This document shows positions 41,410 to 50,218 of a DNA stretch of 64,000 nt, piece after piece (within the stretch, counting starts at the first letter, position 1; every line of letters starts with the position of its first letter). The notes under the pieces were generated by a model. The model was given only the letters and a program-made list of their open reading frames with translations, did no database searches and was not told the DNA's origin. The stretch is from Hymenobacter fodinae (GTDB lineage: Bacteria > Bacteroidota > Bacteroidia > Cytophagales > Hymenobacteraceae). The stretch lies in NCBI RefSeq assembly GCF_004745825.1, contig NZ_SRLA01000001.1, forward strand, positions 1,054,001-1,118,000. Direction: 5' to 3'. The position numbers and the translations under genes were made by a program.

Positions 41410-41871
41410 CTAGCGCAGCTCGTCAAACGCATATTGCCCGGTGCTCCAGAACTCATCTAGTGCCATAATGCGCGGTTTGAAGAACGAGATAAGTCTAGGC
41501 CAGTCGTCGCGGTTAAACAGGTTGGCGGGGCGCAGCTCCTGGTAAATCCGGCTAATAGTTTGGCCATTGGCATCTTCGGCGGCGGGCTCCCAGGTCCACT
41601 GCTCGCCCAAGGTTTCGTGCAGCACCAGCTTTAGGGCTTCAAACTGTTCAAAAAACAGTTCTCGAATGCCCGCGTCGGGGTGGGTGAGCTCGATGCCGAT
41701 AGTGGCGTGGCGGCCATCGGCCTGCATGCGGAAGTACACGTGCTTGAGGCCGGTCTTGTAGTTGATCCAGTTGGTGGGTACGCCTTCGGCGGAAGGTACC
41801 GGCTGCATGTATTGCCCGAAGGTGGTCCAGAAAGCTTGGCGGAGTTGGGTAACTTCAGTTTTGCTATACAT
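41410..41871 (-). CDS. DUF4268 domain protein
   Basis: 153 residues matching the DUF4268 pattern throughout: LRQAFWTTFGQYMQPVPSAEG, WINYKTGLKHVYFRMQAD, and FEQFEALKLVLHETLGEQW. The fold has been likened to nuclease-related proteins, but no catalytic role is established. It is probably cytoplasmic. Divergent from the HIRAN-domain gene at 42008. Confidence 0.82.
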   Translation of the reverse strand: MYSKTEVTQLRQAFWTTFGQYMQPVPSAEGVPTNWINYKTGLKHVYFRMQADGRHATIGIELTHPDAGIRELFFEQFEALKLVLHETLGEQWTWEPAAEDANGQTISRIYQELRPANLFNRDDWPRLISFFKPRIMALDEFWSTGQYAFDELR

Positions 41872-42007
41872 CGAAAAGGGAGGGGCCCGCGGCAGCGCTA
41901 GGCCTGTTTGGGTGAAGGCAGCAGAGAGCTACCGGTATGCGTGGCAAGCAAACGCGAAAGATCTGCTCGTTCCGATGTTATTTTACGGCGTCACATCCTC
42001 TTCCGCT

Positions 42008-42343
42008 ATGCCTACGTCTTCTCCCGAACCACTGATCTTGCTGGAGTGCTTAGTTGCCGGTACCACCCACCGCACTGGCCTACGTGAGATGGAACCCCAC
42101 TTACAGCCCAACCAAGGCTTGGCCCTGCAACGGGAGCCCGACAGCTCCTACGACGATTGGGCCGTGCGCGTCTACACCACCGGCCCCAACGCTTTCTGGC
42201 TTGGGTACTTGCCCGAAGGCCGCAATGAAACCGTGGCGCGGCTGCTGGATGCTGGCTATCCGGTAGTGGCCCGTCTTACTCATAAGGCGTGGGAAGAAGA
42301 TTGGCTGCACCTGGAAATTGAAGTGCTGTTAGAGCGGGCTTAG
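42008..42343 (+). CDS. HIRAN-domain protein
   Basis: 111 residues consisting of one HIRAN domain: CLVAGTTHRTGL, LALQREPDSSYDDWAVRVY (the REPDNPYD-type signature) and FWLGYLPEGRNETVARLLDAGY. HIRAN domains bind DNA ends or stalled forks in eukaryotic HLTF, and stand-alone bacterial versions are uncharacterised. Start is the first ATG of the fold; an open frame upstream has no matching sequence. Divergent from the DUF4268 gene. Confidence 0.75.
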   Translation: MPTSSPEPLILLECLVAGTTHRTGLREMEPHLQPNQGLALQREPDSSYDDWAVRVYTTGPNAFWLGYLPEGRNETVARLLDAGYPVVARLTHKAWEEDWLHLEIEVLLERA

Positions 42344-42355
42344 TCGGCTGGTGGC

Positions 42356-43333
42356 CTAGAGCAGGTCAGCTAGCGCCATTACTTCTTCGCGGGCCTGGGC
42401 AATTTCTGGTGCGTCGGGGAAGGTGTGCTGTACCCAGCGGGTAAAGCCGGTTACCATCTCGCCCACAGCTTGGCGGTGGCTAGCCGGTGCCTCATCGGTA
42501 GTGGCGGCCTCAACATCGGGGGGCAACGTCGGGAACAGCTCTTCCAGTCCAATGCGGGTCATGATATCCGACACGAACACCATGCCGCACACCTGCATGC
42601 CCTGGTATAGCTGAATTAGCTCGGGCATGGTCAGGGAAAGCTGCTCTTGCGCGTGCGCGCGGCCGAGGTGTTCTATTAGAGGCTCCAGGGCTTCGGGCTG
42701 CAGATTTTTCAACTGGCCAACGGCCCGCATGAAGGGGTGGTCGGCGGCTTGCGGCAGGCTGTGCACCAGCAGTAGCGAGAGGCGCAACATCTGCAGCTGC
42801 GGCTCGGAGAGGCGCAGGTTGGCAACTGGCGGCACAGGAGCCGGAATGTGGGCAATATACTGGGCAAAGGCTTCCTCAATCTGCAGGCGGTGCAAGCCGA
42901 GCGAGGCGGCCCCGGCGGGAGCAGGCAAATGCTCTTCCAGCGTGGTAAGAAAGGCTCCACTAAGCTCCAGGCAGTAGGTGTTTAGTGCCATCAGTTGCTC
43001 TTCCTGAATGTGCATTTGCTGCTGCACGTAGGCCAGCACAGGCACAGCCAAGGAGGTTTCCAGCGTCAGACGACCCAACAAAAGCAAATGGTATAAGGAG
43101 AGAGGCTCGGTGTGCAGGGCCGCCAACAGGGCCGTATGGTCCTGAATGGCATTTAGCCGCTGAATGTCGGCCGATTCTAGGCCAGTCAGCTGATGGAGCC
43201 GCTGGGAGTATTCGGTGGTAGGTCGGCTGAGAAGCTCAGCCGCGGCCATCCCGTGCAGACTCAGGCAGTGAGCCAGTTGGTCGTAAAAATCAAGGGGGAG
43301 AGCGTCGAGCCAGGAAGAGGAAGGAGAGGGCAT
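42356..43333 (-). CDS. All-helical hypothetical protein
   Basis: 325 residues, no signal peptide or membrane segment. Predicted almost entirely alpha-helical and Leu/Ala/Gln-rich (LYHLLLLGRLTLETSLAV, PELIQLYQGMQVCGMVFV). I do not recognise a family. It has no operon partner, and its stop TAG lies in CTAGGCCAC. Coding bias and the intact frame make it a real gene. Confidence 0.6.
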   Translation of the reverse strand: MPSPSSSWLDALPLDFYDQLAHCLSLHGMAAAELLSRPTTEYSQRLHQLTGLESADIQRLNAIQDHTALLAALHTEPLSLYHLLLLGRLTLETSLAVPVLAYVQQQMHIQEEQLMALNTYCLELSGAFLTTLEEHLPAPAGAASLGLHRLQIEEAFAQYIAHIPAPVPPVANLRLSEPQLQMLRLSLLLVHSLPQAADHPFMRAVGQLKNLQPEALEPLIEHLGRAHAQEQLSLTMPELIQLYQGMQVCGMVFVSDIMTRIGLEELFPTLPPDVEAATTDEAPASHRQAVGEMVTGFTRWVQHTFPDAPEIAQAREEVMALADLL

Positions 43334-43457
43334 GCGGTAACAGCGGATGAAGCCGCAAGTTACGGGCGCAGCAATAGCAAGTTACTGTCGGGCCACTCAC
43401 CTCGGGTTCACAGGCCACGCACCGCCTTGCAGGTTCTGGCCTAAGTGGGGCACTACG

Positions 43458-44138
43458 TTAGCGGCGAAGCAGGGTATAGGCCAGGCGCAGGGCTAGGGCT
43501 GGGTGTACCTTGCGTTGCACGCCGGGGTCAGGCGTTTTGCTGAGGAAATTCTGCTCGGGGGCGTCGTAAAGGTAGTCGCCGGCCCGCTCGTTTTGAGTGG
43601 TGTACTGGGTTTCAATGCGCCGAAAACCCAGGCCAAGGGCTGCATCTACCCAGAACCGCTGGCCTAGCCGGCGCATCATACCGGCTTTTAAAGCACCACC
43701 GTCAATGGTTTTCTCAATGTGAGCCCGCTCATAAGCCCTGAACTCGCCGTTGCGGTAAAAGTTACCCTTGTTCAAGTCGTACTCCTCGGGCACATAAAAC
43801 CCTTCGGCGGCTACGTACCATTGTTTCTGCTCGGTGCGCGGGAAGTAGAAGCGCGCCTCGGCCTTAAACTTCTGATAGCGCATATTCTCCTTCTTGATGT
43901 TCCAGTTGAACAAGTGCAGCGGCGTAAACCGGAATCCGTAATCTAGCTCAAGGCCTACGCGGGGCACCGGCCGAAACTCGGCCCCGAGCAGCAAGGCGCT
44001 GGTGCTGGGGTCAAAGAGCGTAAGTGGGGCTAGTTTCACAAGCAGCCGATCGGTGGGCTGGGGGTGAGGCGTTACCGTTTGAGCCGTGAGTTGGTGGGAG
44101 AGGGCCACGCTGGCCAGCAGAAAGTAGAAGTTGCGCAT
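43458..44138 (-). CDS. DUF3575-like outer-membrane protein
   Basis: 226 residues. Start at ATG 44138, one codon after an in-frame TTG. Signal peptide (FYFLLASVALSHQLTAQ), then a beta-rich body: LVKLAPLTLFDPSTSALLLG, VGLELDYGFRF, KAEARFYFP and a last strand ALALRLAYTLLRR. The N-terminal pattern fits the DUF3575/outer-membrane-barrel group in Bacteroidota. Function unknown, monocistronic. Confidence 0.65.
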   Translation of the reverse strand: MRNFYFLLASVALSHQLTAQTVTPHPQPTDRLLVKLAPLTLFDPSTSALLLGAEFRPVPRVGLELDYGFRFTPLHLFNWNIKKENMRYQKFKAEARFYFPRTEQKQWYVAAEGFYVPEEYDLNKGNFYRNGEFRAYERAHIEKTIDGGALKAGMMRRLGQRFWVDAALGLGFRRIETQYTTQNERAGDYLYDAPEQNFLSKTPDPGVQRKVHPALALRLAYTLLRR

Positions 44139-44359
44139 CAACAGATGAGGTAACAGACTGGCCTAAACGGAGCAGAGGCTGCCCGAAAATAGCAAAACTG
44201 CCAATACGTGCCTAGAGAAGCAGGCGGTGAAGTGGTTATAAAGTGCGTATTGCTAATCATATTAGTTAAAATAGAATTTGGACAATATTTTTTGCTAAAG
44301 AAGGGACAAAGCCCGCCGTTCGGGTGTTATCTTTCGACAAACAGAACCGACTTACGCTT

Positions 44360-45406
44360 ATGCGCGAACCGTATATGACGGGTAGCAACGAACATTTCGA
44401 CGCTACCGACCGAGACATTGACAAGGCCTTGCGCCCGCTTTCCTTCGATGACTTCACGGGACAGGGCAAGGTGGTCGAAAACCTGAAAGTATTCGTGGCG
44501 GCCGCCAAGCAGCGTGGCGAGGCCCTTGACCACGTATTGTTGCACGGGCCTCCCGGCCTGGGCAAAACCACGCTCTCGCACATCATTGCCAATGAGCTAG
44601 AGTCGGGCATTAAAATGACCAGCGGCCCAGTGTTGGACAAGCCTTCGGACCTGGCCGGCCTGCTCACGAACCTAGAGCCCAACGACGTACTCTTCATCGA
44701 CGAGATTCACCGCTTGAACCCAGTGGTGGAAGAGTACTTGTACTCGGCCATGGAGGACTACCGAATCGACATCATGCTCGACTCGGGTCCGAATGCTCGT
44801 TCGGTACAGATTTCGTTGTCGCCCTTTACGCTGATTGGGGCTACTACCCGCTCGGGTATGCTCACCTCGCCGTTGCGGGCCCGCTTTGGTATCAGCTCCC
44901 GCCTGGAGTATTACGACTCCAAGCTACTGACCAGCATTGTGCAGCGCTCGGCCGAGATTCTGGGCACGCCTATTTACGAGGATGCCGCCTTTGAAATTGC
45001 GCGCCGCTCGCGTGGCACGCCGCGTATTGCCAACAACCTGCTGCGCCGCACCCGCGACTTCGCCCAGATCAAGGGAACAGGAACCATCACGAAGGAAATT
45101 GCCCACTTTGCCCTGAACGCCCTCGACGTAGACCAGAACGGCCTCGACGAAATGGACATCCGCATCCTTACTACCATCATCGACAAGTTCAAGGGTGGCC
45201 CCGTAGGCCTGTCTACCATCGCCACCGCTTGCGGCGACGAGGCGGAAACCATCGAGGAAGTGTACGAGCCCTTCCTGATTCAGGAAGGCTTCATCAAGCG
45301 TACCAGCCGCGGTCGTGAGGCTACGGAAAACGCCTACAAGCACCTTGGCCGCCCAATGCCCCAGCACTTGCGCGGTAATGAGGCCACGGGGGAGTTGTTC
45401 AGCTAA
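44360..45406 (+). CDS. ruvB: Holliday junction branch migration helicase RuvB
   Basis: RuvB drives branch migration of Holliday junctions with RuvA. 348 residues: Walker [14 protein letters not shown], Walker [13 protein letters not shown], sensor 1 [19 protein letters not shown] and sensor-2-type [15 protein letters not shown], then the winged-helix domain. ATG 44360 fits the family length. The open frame from GTG 44324 overlaps a promoter-like TATCTTTC and is rejected. ruvA and ruvC are not in this window. Confidence 0.96.
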   Translation: MREPYMTGSNEHFDATDRDIDKALRPLSFDDFTGQGKVVENLKVFVAAAKQRGEALDHVLLHGPPGLGKTTLSHIIANELESGIKMTSGPVLDKPSDLAGLLTNLEPNDVLFIDEIHRLNPVVEEYLYSAMEDYRIDIMLDSGPNARSVQISLSPFTLIGATTRSGMLTSPLRARFGISSRLEYYDSKLLTSIVQRSAEILGTPIYEDAAFEIARRSRGTPRIANNLLRRTRDFAQIKGTGTITKEIAHFALNALDVDQNGLDEMDIRILTTIIDKFKGGPVGLSTIATACGDEAETIEEVYEPFLIQEGFIKRTSRGREATENAYKHLGRPMPQHLRGNEATGELFS

Positions 45407-45420
45407 GCTGTAGTTGCTGA

Positions 45421-45472
45421 ACGAAAGAGCCAGAGAGTAGTATTTCATGCTACTCTCTGGCTCTTTCGTTTT
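45421..45472 (+). terminator. Terminator after ruvB
   Basis: ACGAAAGAGCCAGAGAGTAG pairs perfectly with CTACTCTCTGGCTCTTTCGT, followed by TTTTTA. Confidence 0.92.
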
Positions 45473-45577
45473 TATTGGAGGCATAATAAATATTCTATTT
45501 GATGTGATATAGAGGCGTGTCTTTATATCTGTCATTTACATTACTTGCTCTAACTAAAGAGGGTGCCCGTTTTCAGA

Positions 45578-45892
45578 ATGACGCATATAAGCCGCGCTAG
45601 GATAGTAACGCTCTATAAGCGGGCTACTTACTGCTATACAGTGCCTATTGTGCTTGTACTGCTGGCACTGGTAGGTGTTGGTGAGGACATAGTGTTAGGA
45701 GTTTTATTTCTGAGCTTGTTCCCGCTTGCAGTAACTGGCTTGGTGTATACAGTGAAAGCTCTCCGACTTGCTTCAAAAAGCAACGACTACGAGAAAAAAG
45801 ATGTTGGCTATGCTAACCTAGTGTTAGGACTGATCCTAGCTGGGTTCGGGTTACTAGCGCTTGGTTTTGCTTACATGATGACCAGCCGTTAG
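45578..45892 (+). CDS. Small membrane protein
   Basis: 104 residues from ATG 45578; a GTG at 45563 would add five. Three hydrophobic segments: [39 protein letters not shown] and [19 protein letters not shown], with a charged cytoplasmic-type loop [11 protein letters not shown]. No family recognised. The gene and its upstream region are more AT-rich than neighbours, hinting at later acquisition. Confidence 0.6.
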   Translation: MTHISRARIVTLYKRATYCYTVPIVLVLLALVGVGEDIVLGVLFLSLFPLAVTGLVYTVKALRLASKSNDYEKKDVGYANLVLGLILAGFGLLALGFAYMMTSR

Positions 45893-45938
45893 CCAAAAAG
45901 CTGCTAGGCCACTTGCTATCAGCCCTGAACGGAATAGA

Positions 45939-45946
45939 TATCTTTG
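45939..45946 (+). promoter_or_regulatory. Probable -7 box for queG
   Basis: TATCTTTG matches TAnnTTTG and lies 22 bases before the ATG at 45969. Confidence 0.5.
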
Positions 45947-45968
45947 TGGTCCGCTACCGCCAATCATC

Positions 45969-46928
45969 ATGCTACCCACCGCTCATTATACTGCTTTTAT
46001 TAAGCGCCGCGCGGCGGAGTTGGGCTTTATGTACTGCGGTATCTCGAAGGCTGACTTTTTGGAGGAGGAAGCGCCGCGGTTGGAAAACTGGCTTAACCGC
46101 CAGATGCATGGGCAGATGGCCTACATGGCCAACCACTTTGACAAGCGTCTCGACCCGCGCCTGCTAGTCGACGGAGCTAAGTCGGTGATTTCGCTGTTGC
46201 TGAACTACTACCCACCCGAGAAAACTCAGCAGCCCGACGACACGCTCAAAGTCAGCAAATACGCCTACGGCCGCGACTATCACTTTGTCATCAAAGACAA
46301 ACTCAAAACCTTGCTGCAGGACATGCAGGCGGAGATTGGGGAAGTAGGTGGTCGTTGCTTCGTTGATTCGGCGCCGGTGCTGGACAAGGCCTGGGCCAAG
46401 AAGAGTGGCCTAGGGTGGGTGGGCAAGAACAGCAACCTCATTCGGCCCGGCGTGGGCTCATTTTTCTTCATTGCCGAGCTGATTGTTGACGTGGAACTGG
46501 CCTACGATGGCCCCATCAAAGACTACTGCGGTACCTGCACCAAGTGCATGGATGCTTGCCCCACCGGTGCCATCACGGAACCCTATGTGGTAGATGGCAG
46601 CAAGTGCATCAGCTACTTCACCATAGAGCTGAAAGATCAGATACCGCGCGAAGTCGAAGGCAAATTTGGCAACTGGGTATTCGGCTGCGACATCTGCCAG
46701 GACGTGTGCCCCTGGAACCGCTTCTCGAAGCCCCACCAGGAACCGCAGTTCAATGCCCATCCTGGCCTCAAAGACCTTACCGTCGGTGATTGGCGCGAAA
46801 TCACGCACGAGTTGTTCTCTGAACTGTTTCGGCAATCTGCGGTGAAGCGCACGGGCTATGCGGGCCTTACCCGCAACATCCGTTTCGTGACCGGCGATGA
46901 GAACACTCCCAGCATACCACAGGAGTAG
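45969..46928 (+). CDS. queG: Epoxyqueuosine reductase QueG
   Basis: QueG reduces epoxyqueuosine to queuosine at tRNA position 34, using cobalamin and two 4Fe-4S clusters. The 319-residue product has DUF1730 at the N-terminus, [13 protein letters not shown], and both cluster motifs: [12 protein letters not shown] and [11 protein letters not shown]. Its length is at the compact end of the family, without a C-terminal HEAT extension. The stop TAG is followed at once by TGGCCTAG. Confidence 0.96.
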   Translation: MLPTAHYTAFIKRRAAELGFMYCGISKADFLEEEAPRLENWLNRQMHGQMAYMANHFDKRLDPRLLVDGAKSVISLLLNYYPPEKTQQPDDTLKVSKYAYGRDYHFVIKDKLKTLLQDMQAEIGEVGGRCFVDSAPVLDKAWAKKSGLGWVGKNSNLIRPGVGSFFFIAELIVDVELAYDGPIKDYCGTCTKCMDACPTGAITEPYVVDGSKCISYFTIELKDQIPREVEGKFGNWVFGCDICQDVCPWNRFSKPHQEPQFNAHPGLKDLTVGDWREITHELFSELFRQSAVKRTGYAGLTRNIRFVTGDENTPSIPQE

Positions 46929-46956
46929 TGGCCTAGCCGACGTATCCAAAAACGAA

Positions 46957-47022
46957 AGCCCCCGTCCGGCCCGCCCAGAGTTGCTGAGTAGCAACTGAGG
47001 CGGCCCGGACGGGGACTAGTCA
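46957..47022 (-). terminator. Long GC-rich hairpin acting as terminator
   Basis: CCCCGTCCGG plus CCGCC pairs with GGCGG plus CCGGACGGGG. An inner hairpin AGTTGCT/AGCAACT sits in the loop. On the minus strand a T-rich tail (CTTTCGTTTTT) follows, so it ends the 47046 gene; it also blocks read-through from queG. Confidence 0.75.
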
Positions 47023-47045
47023 GGTTGTAGGACGGTGCGAGGGCC

Positions 47046-47234
47046 CTACGCGGTCTGTACGAACACGCGGTTCAATATGCGGCGATACACCGTAGAGAAC
47101 TGCTGGTAGCACCAGGATTTCAGCTCCGACAACTCGGCCGGAACTAGCATTCGTAGAGCTTTGCGCAATTCCTTTTCGAACAAGATCTTGTCGAAGCTCA
47201 CTTTGAGCAGAATGGTTTTGGCGTACTCAAGCAT
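47046..47234 (-). CDS. Small conserved-looking hypothetical protein
   Basis: 62 residues, helical and basic: MLEYAKTILLKVSFDKILF, KELRKALRMLVPAELSELKSW, ending in RRILNRVFVQTA. Small proteins of this pattern recur in Hymenobacter-type genomes as far as I recall, with no assigned function. A strong terminator follows and an AT-rich leader precedes, which supports expression. Confidence 0.65.
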   Translation of the reverse strand: MLEYAKTILLKVSFDKILFEKELRKALRMLVPAELSELKSWCYQQFSTVYRRILNRVFVQTA

Positions 47235-47422
47235 GGCGAAGTGGGTTTTGGAAGGCAGGTATTAATAGAGCGGTTAGGAAATGTGACCTGCTATACGCAA
47301 ACCTTAAAAAAAGGCTATTGTAGAAAGGGACATTTTCTAGGGTTTATAGAAAGATACAAAAGATTGTTTGCAGGATACAAGCAAACGCTTGTTAGTAGTT
47401 CCAAGGCAAAGAATTTGTAATG
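47235..47422. other. AT-rich upstream region of the 62-residue protein gene
   Basis: No gene seen. Contains TAAGGTTTG on the minus strand near 47300, an imperfect -7 box, and several short runs such as GATACAAA. Probably the leader of the 47046 gene. Confidence 0.35.
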
Positions 47423-47452
47423 AAAAAAGGAACGGTTTTACCGTTCCTTTTT
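47423..47452 (-). terminator. Terminator of the downstream ferritin pair
   Basis: AAAAAAGGAACGG pairs with CCGTTCCTTTTT. A T run follows on the minus strand, about 50 bases after the stop at 47500. Confidence 0.88.
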
Positions 47453-47499
47453 GTTGTAAGCCGCTTTTTTACCCTCTTTACTAATTGATGAATTCTTGC

Positions 47500-48378
47500 C
47501 TAATAGATGAACAGGCTCACCACTTCAGTAGCTGTTAGCCCATCTAAAGGTTCATCAAAGGCCTCGGCTACCTTGGCTAAAATGGCCGCCTGCGAGAGGG
47601 GTGGCTTGGCCACGTTAATCGGCAAATTGTCCACGAACGGAACCAGATTGTTGCCGGCCAGATATTGAGTGAAGCTGTCCTCGCCAGCGTAGGCTTTGGC
47701 TGCTACCGAGCCGGTTGTGGCAATAGGAGCATCACTGGGGCTGACCCAGCTTTTAACAGTTGCACCCCGCTGCCGCCGCATCGTGCGGATGTGTGAGGCA
47801 TGTCGCGCCTCCACCGAGTGCGCCCGCACAGCCGACTCCAGCAAGAAGTTATCAAACTGGATGTATTCTACCTGGCCTTTATACGCGCGTACGCCAGTAT
47901 CTTCCAGTAGCTGAGCTACCCGCAAGAAGGTATCAAAGTTGGTGAACACATCAGGGTATAACGCAGCTTGTGCGCCATTTTTGCTGCCCGTAAAATCAAA
48001 GCGAGGAGTGAGGTCAAGAGTGGCCCCAGCGTTTACGAGTAGGCGGGTAAACAATGCCACGTGTTGCTGCTCGTGGCCCTGAATGGTTTGAATAGCCGCC
48101 TGGTTTTCCGTGGTGCCGAAAAAGCTGAGTGGTTGCTGCAGTGCCTGCGTATAAAACGCGTTTTCGAGCTGTTCTAAGGTCAAGGCTAATTTCAGCACAT
48201 CCTGCACAGTTCGGCTGTCGCGTGCGACTGCGGGCTGGGGCAGCGCTGTCAGTACGGCGGGCAGCGCGGCGGTACCAGCCTGAGCCAGTCGGCGGAGTGC
48301 CGTGCGGCGTGGGCCCGTTAGCGTCAGGCTTTCGGTATCGGTTTCGGCCAAGCGGGCCAGCAGTTTCAGAAAATGCAT
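47500..48378 (-). CDS. Ferritin-like domain protein, type B copy 2
   Basis: 292 residues. Start at ATG 48378, 13 bases after the end of the type A gene. The N-terminus has a twin-arginine-like stretch (GPRRTALRRLAQAG) and a hydrophobic segment, so export by Tat is likely. The four-helix core carries metal-ligand-type residues: LEQLENAFYTQAL, IQGHEQQHVALFTRLL, LLEDTGVRAYKGQ and HSVEARHASHIRTMRR. It belongs to the Ferritin_2 group (plant desiccation-related proteins). Same length as the type B copy 1 at 49307. Confidence 0.82.
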   Translation of the reverse strand: MHFLKLLARLAETDTESLTLTGPRRTALRRLAQAGTAALPAVLTALPQPAVARDSRTVQDVLKLALTLEQLENAFYTQALQQPLSFFGTTENQAAIQTIQGHEQQHVALFTRLLVNAGATLDLTPRFDFTGSKNGAQAALYPDVFTNFDTFLRVAQLLEDTGVRAYKGQVEYIQFDNFLLESAVRAHSVEARHASHIRTMRRQRGATVKSWVSPSDAPIATTGSVAAKAYAGEDSFTQYLAGNNLVPFVDNLPINVAKPPLSQAAILAKVAEAFDEPLDGLTATEVVSLFIY

Positions 48379-48391
48379 CCGGAAGAGCAGC

Positions 48392-49111
48392 TTATATAGT
48401 AGGGAGGGAGGAGGCCACGATAGTAGCGGGCACAAACTTGGCAATCAGCTCAACCACCTCCAGAGGCGTTTTAGCCGTGTCGAGGCCAGCCGCGTCACCA
48501 GAAGCGGTAATTACGTCGGTAGCCGCGAAAGAGCCCGGTTGAGCTTGGTCGCGCACGAAAGCGGCGTGCCGGGCTTCTACTGAAGCAATTTTGGCCAGCA
48601 GGCGCAACGAGGTAACGTCCGTAATAAGCTTGGCAGCCCCATTATAAGCGGCCACGCCCGTGTCCTCCAGCGTGCGCGCGGCAGCATATACTCCCGCCCG
48701 GGTAGTAAGGGTAAAGGATGAGAAATCAAACGTTAGGCTGGTGCCCGCCGAGTCGTAGGCATTGGTGCCTAAGGCATACCGGAAAAACTCCCGGTGAATC
48801 ACTTCATGGTCGCGCAGGTCAACGAAGGCCGCTTTATCTTCAGCCGTGAAGTCAGATGGGAAGGCGTCAACTACTTTCTGGTAAAAGGCCGCCTCTAGCT
48901 GTTCCAAGAGGTAGGCGTAGTTGAGTAACCCATTGTCGCCGCTACCTAGGGTCAGGCTAGGAGTAGAAGAAGTTGGCGTGGGGTCGTTATCATCGTTGCA
49001 GCCAGCCAGTACCAGGGTAGAGGTAGCTACGGTGGCACCTACCACACGAAAAAACGAGCGGCGACGCAGCGTACGTGCCAGGAAAGAATTAGAAAATAGT
49101 GGCTCAGACAT
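48392..49111 (-). CDS. Ferritin-like Tat lipoprotein, type A copy 2
   Basis: 239 residues. Start at ATG 49111. The signal is a Tat lipoprotein signal: RRRSFFRVVGAT, then LVLAGC with Cys38, then an Asp/Asn-rich stretch. The ferritin-like core has YLLEQLEAAFYQKVV, DLRDHEVIHREFFRYAL, TLEDTGVAAYNGA and ASVEARHAAFVRD, so all usual Glu/His ligand positions are present. It should sit on the outer face of the inner membrane or periplasmic side of the outer membrane. It pairs with the type B gene 13 bases downstream. Confidence 0.85.
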   Translation of the reverse strand: MSEPLFSNSFLARTLRRRSFFRVVGATVATSTLVLAGCNDDNDPTPTSSTPSLTLGSGDNGLLNYAYLLEQLEAAFYQKVVDAFPSDFTAEDKAAFVDLRDHEVIHREFFRYALGTNAYDSAGTSLTFDFSSFTLTTRAGVYAAARTLEDTGVAAYNGAAKLITDVTSLRLLAKIASVEARHAAFVRDQAQPGSFAATDVITASGDAAGLDTAKTPLEVVELIAKFVPATIVASSLPTI

Positions 49112-49238
49112 GCGTAAATTACTCAGCGGGCTCATCTTAGGTGCCCGGCAGCGGGCGCCTGATAACAAATGTACTCCGATAAACCGGGATGCACTAAATA
49201 GCAGAGCCCCAAGCCAGGGGAAAGGTTGCGTAAAACGA

Positions 49239-49288
49239 GGAAATGAAAAAAGGGACGACCCATCTAGGTCGTCCCTTTTTTCATTTCC
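49239..49288 (-). terminator. Terminator of the upstream ferritin pair
   Basis: GGAAATGAAAAAAGGGACGACC pairs perfectly with GGTCGTCCCTTTTTTCATTTCC around six bases. It cleanly separates the two A-B gene pairs, so each pair is its own transcription unit. Confidence 0.92.
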
Positions 49289-49306
49289 AGTACGTAGGCT
49301 ACTGGC

Positions 49307-50185
49307 CTAGAATTTTACTACTGAGCGGGCAATGTTGGTTACCGTGGTGCTGTCGAGACCTTCGTCGAAAGCAGCGCTAACATCAGCGGCGCTGTAAGTA
49401 GCACCCAGCATGGTAGTGAGGGCCGTAATGCCGCCTTGGGCAACGTTGTCCTCGGCCGGGAAAGTGGTAGTCGGAACCCCAGCACCGTACACTGCGTCGG
49501 GTACGCCGTTAGCATCCTTATTTACAATCCAGGGCATAATGCTGGTTTGGGCACCTGCCGTGGCACCGCGGCGCATGTAGCGGATGTGGGCCGCGTGGCG
49601 TGCTTCTACGGAGTGAATTTGCAGGGCCACCGTGAGCAGGTTTACCTGGTTGCCACCCACAGTGGGGTTAAGGGTGCGCGGAATGCTAGTGGCCTGACCC
49701 TTATAAGCCCGTACGCCCGTATCCTCGAAGGCCTGAGCCAGAGTCAGGAAGCCAGCGTACGTGGTGAAGGCATTGGCGCCAAAGTCGAAGGTAGGAGCAG
49801 TGGCGGGGCTTACATTGCTACCCAGGGCCGCCGTCAGCAGGTTTACGTGAGCCAATTCATGGGCCCGGATGGTAGTGATGGCCGTGCGAGCATCACCAGT
49901 GAGCGTAGTAGAAAGCGTAGCGGCATTCAGGGCCTGGTTGTAGAAGCTATACTCCAGGCGCTCTAGCAGCAGAGCGTAGTTCAGAATGTCGTTTACCGTG
50001 GCATTGCTGTTATTCTGACCCATAGCTTTGTTGAAAGCCGAGCCAATGGCAATAGGAGCAGCCGCCAGCGCCATCTTTTTGGTCATGTCGCCGAGGGCGG
50101 TGAGAGCACTCCGGCGGTGGGTGAGGCGGTCCATGATTTCAGGATCTACCTTCTCCAGTTCAGAAATGATATTGAACAGATTCAT
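49307..50185 (-). CDS. Ferritin-like domain protein, type B copy 1
   Basis: 292 residues. N-terminal LTHRRSALTALGDMTKKMAL resembles a Tat signal, with a hydrophobic stretch but no lipobox. Core helices: LLLERLEYSFYNQAL, TTIRAHELAHVNLLTAAL, FEDTGVRAYKGQATS and HSVEARHAAHIRYMRRG. The match with the type B copy 2 runs along the whole protein, including the VRAYKGQ and SVEARHA segments. The stop TAG lies in CTAGGCCAGT, the only heptamer copy between 46,936 and 52,046. Confidence 0.85.
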   Translation of the reverse strand: MNLFNIISELEKVDPEIMDRLTHRRSALTALGDMTKKMALAAAPIAIGSAFNKAMGQNNSNATVNDILNYALLLERLEYSFYNQALNAATLSTTLTGDARTAITTIRAHELAHVNLLTAALGSNVSPATAPTFDFGANAFTTYAGFLTLAQAFEDTGVRAYKGQATSIPRTLNPTVGGNQVNLLTVALQIHSVEARHAAHIRYMRRGATAGAQTSIMPWIVNKDANGVPDAVYGAGVPTTTFPAEDNVAQGGITALTTMLGATYSAADVSAAFDEGLDSTTVTNIARSVVKF

Positions 50186-50218
50186 AATGCGGGAAAGTCA
50201 GAAGTGGAAGAAGGAGAG

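Noticed and set aside
46957-47022. Long GC-rich hairpin after queG as a mobile repeat
   Set aside because: It has the tail of a terminator on the minus strand and lies directly after a minus-strand gene; no second copy in the window.
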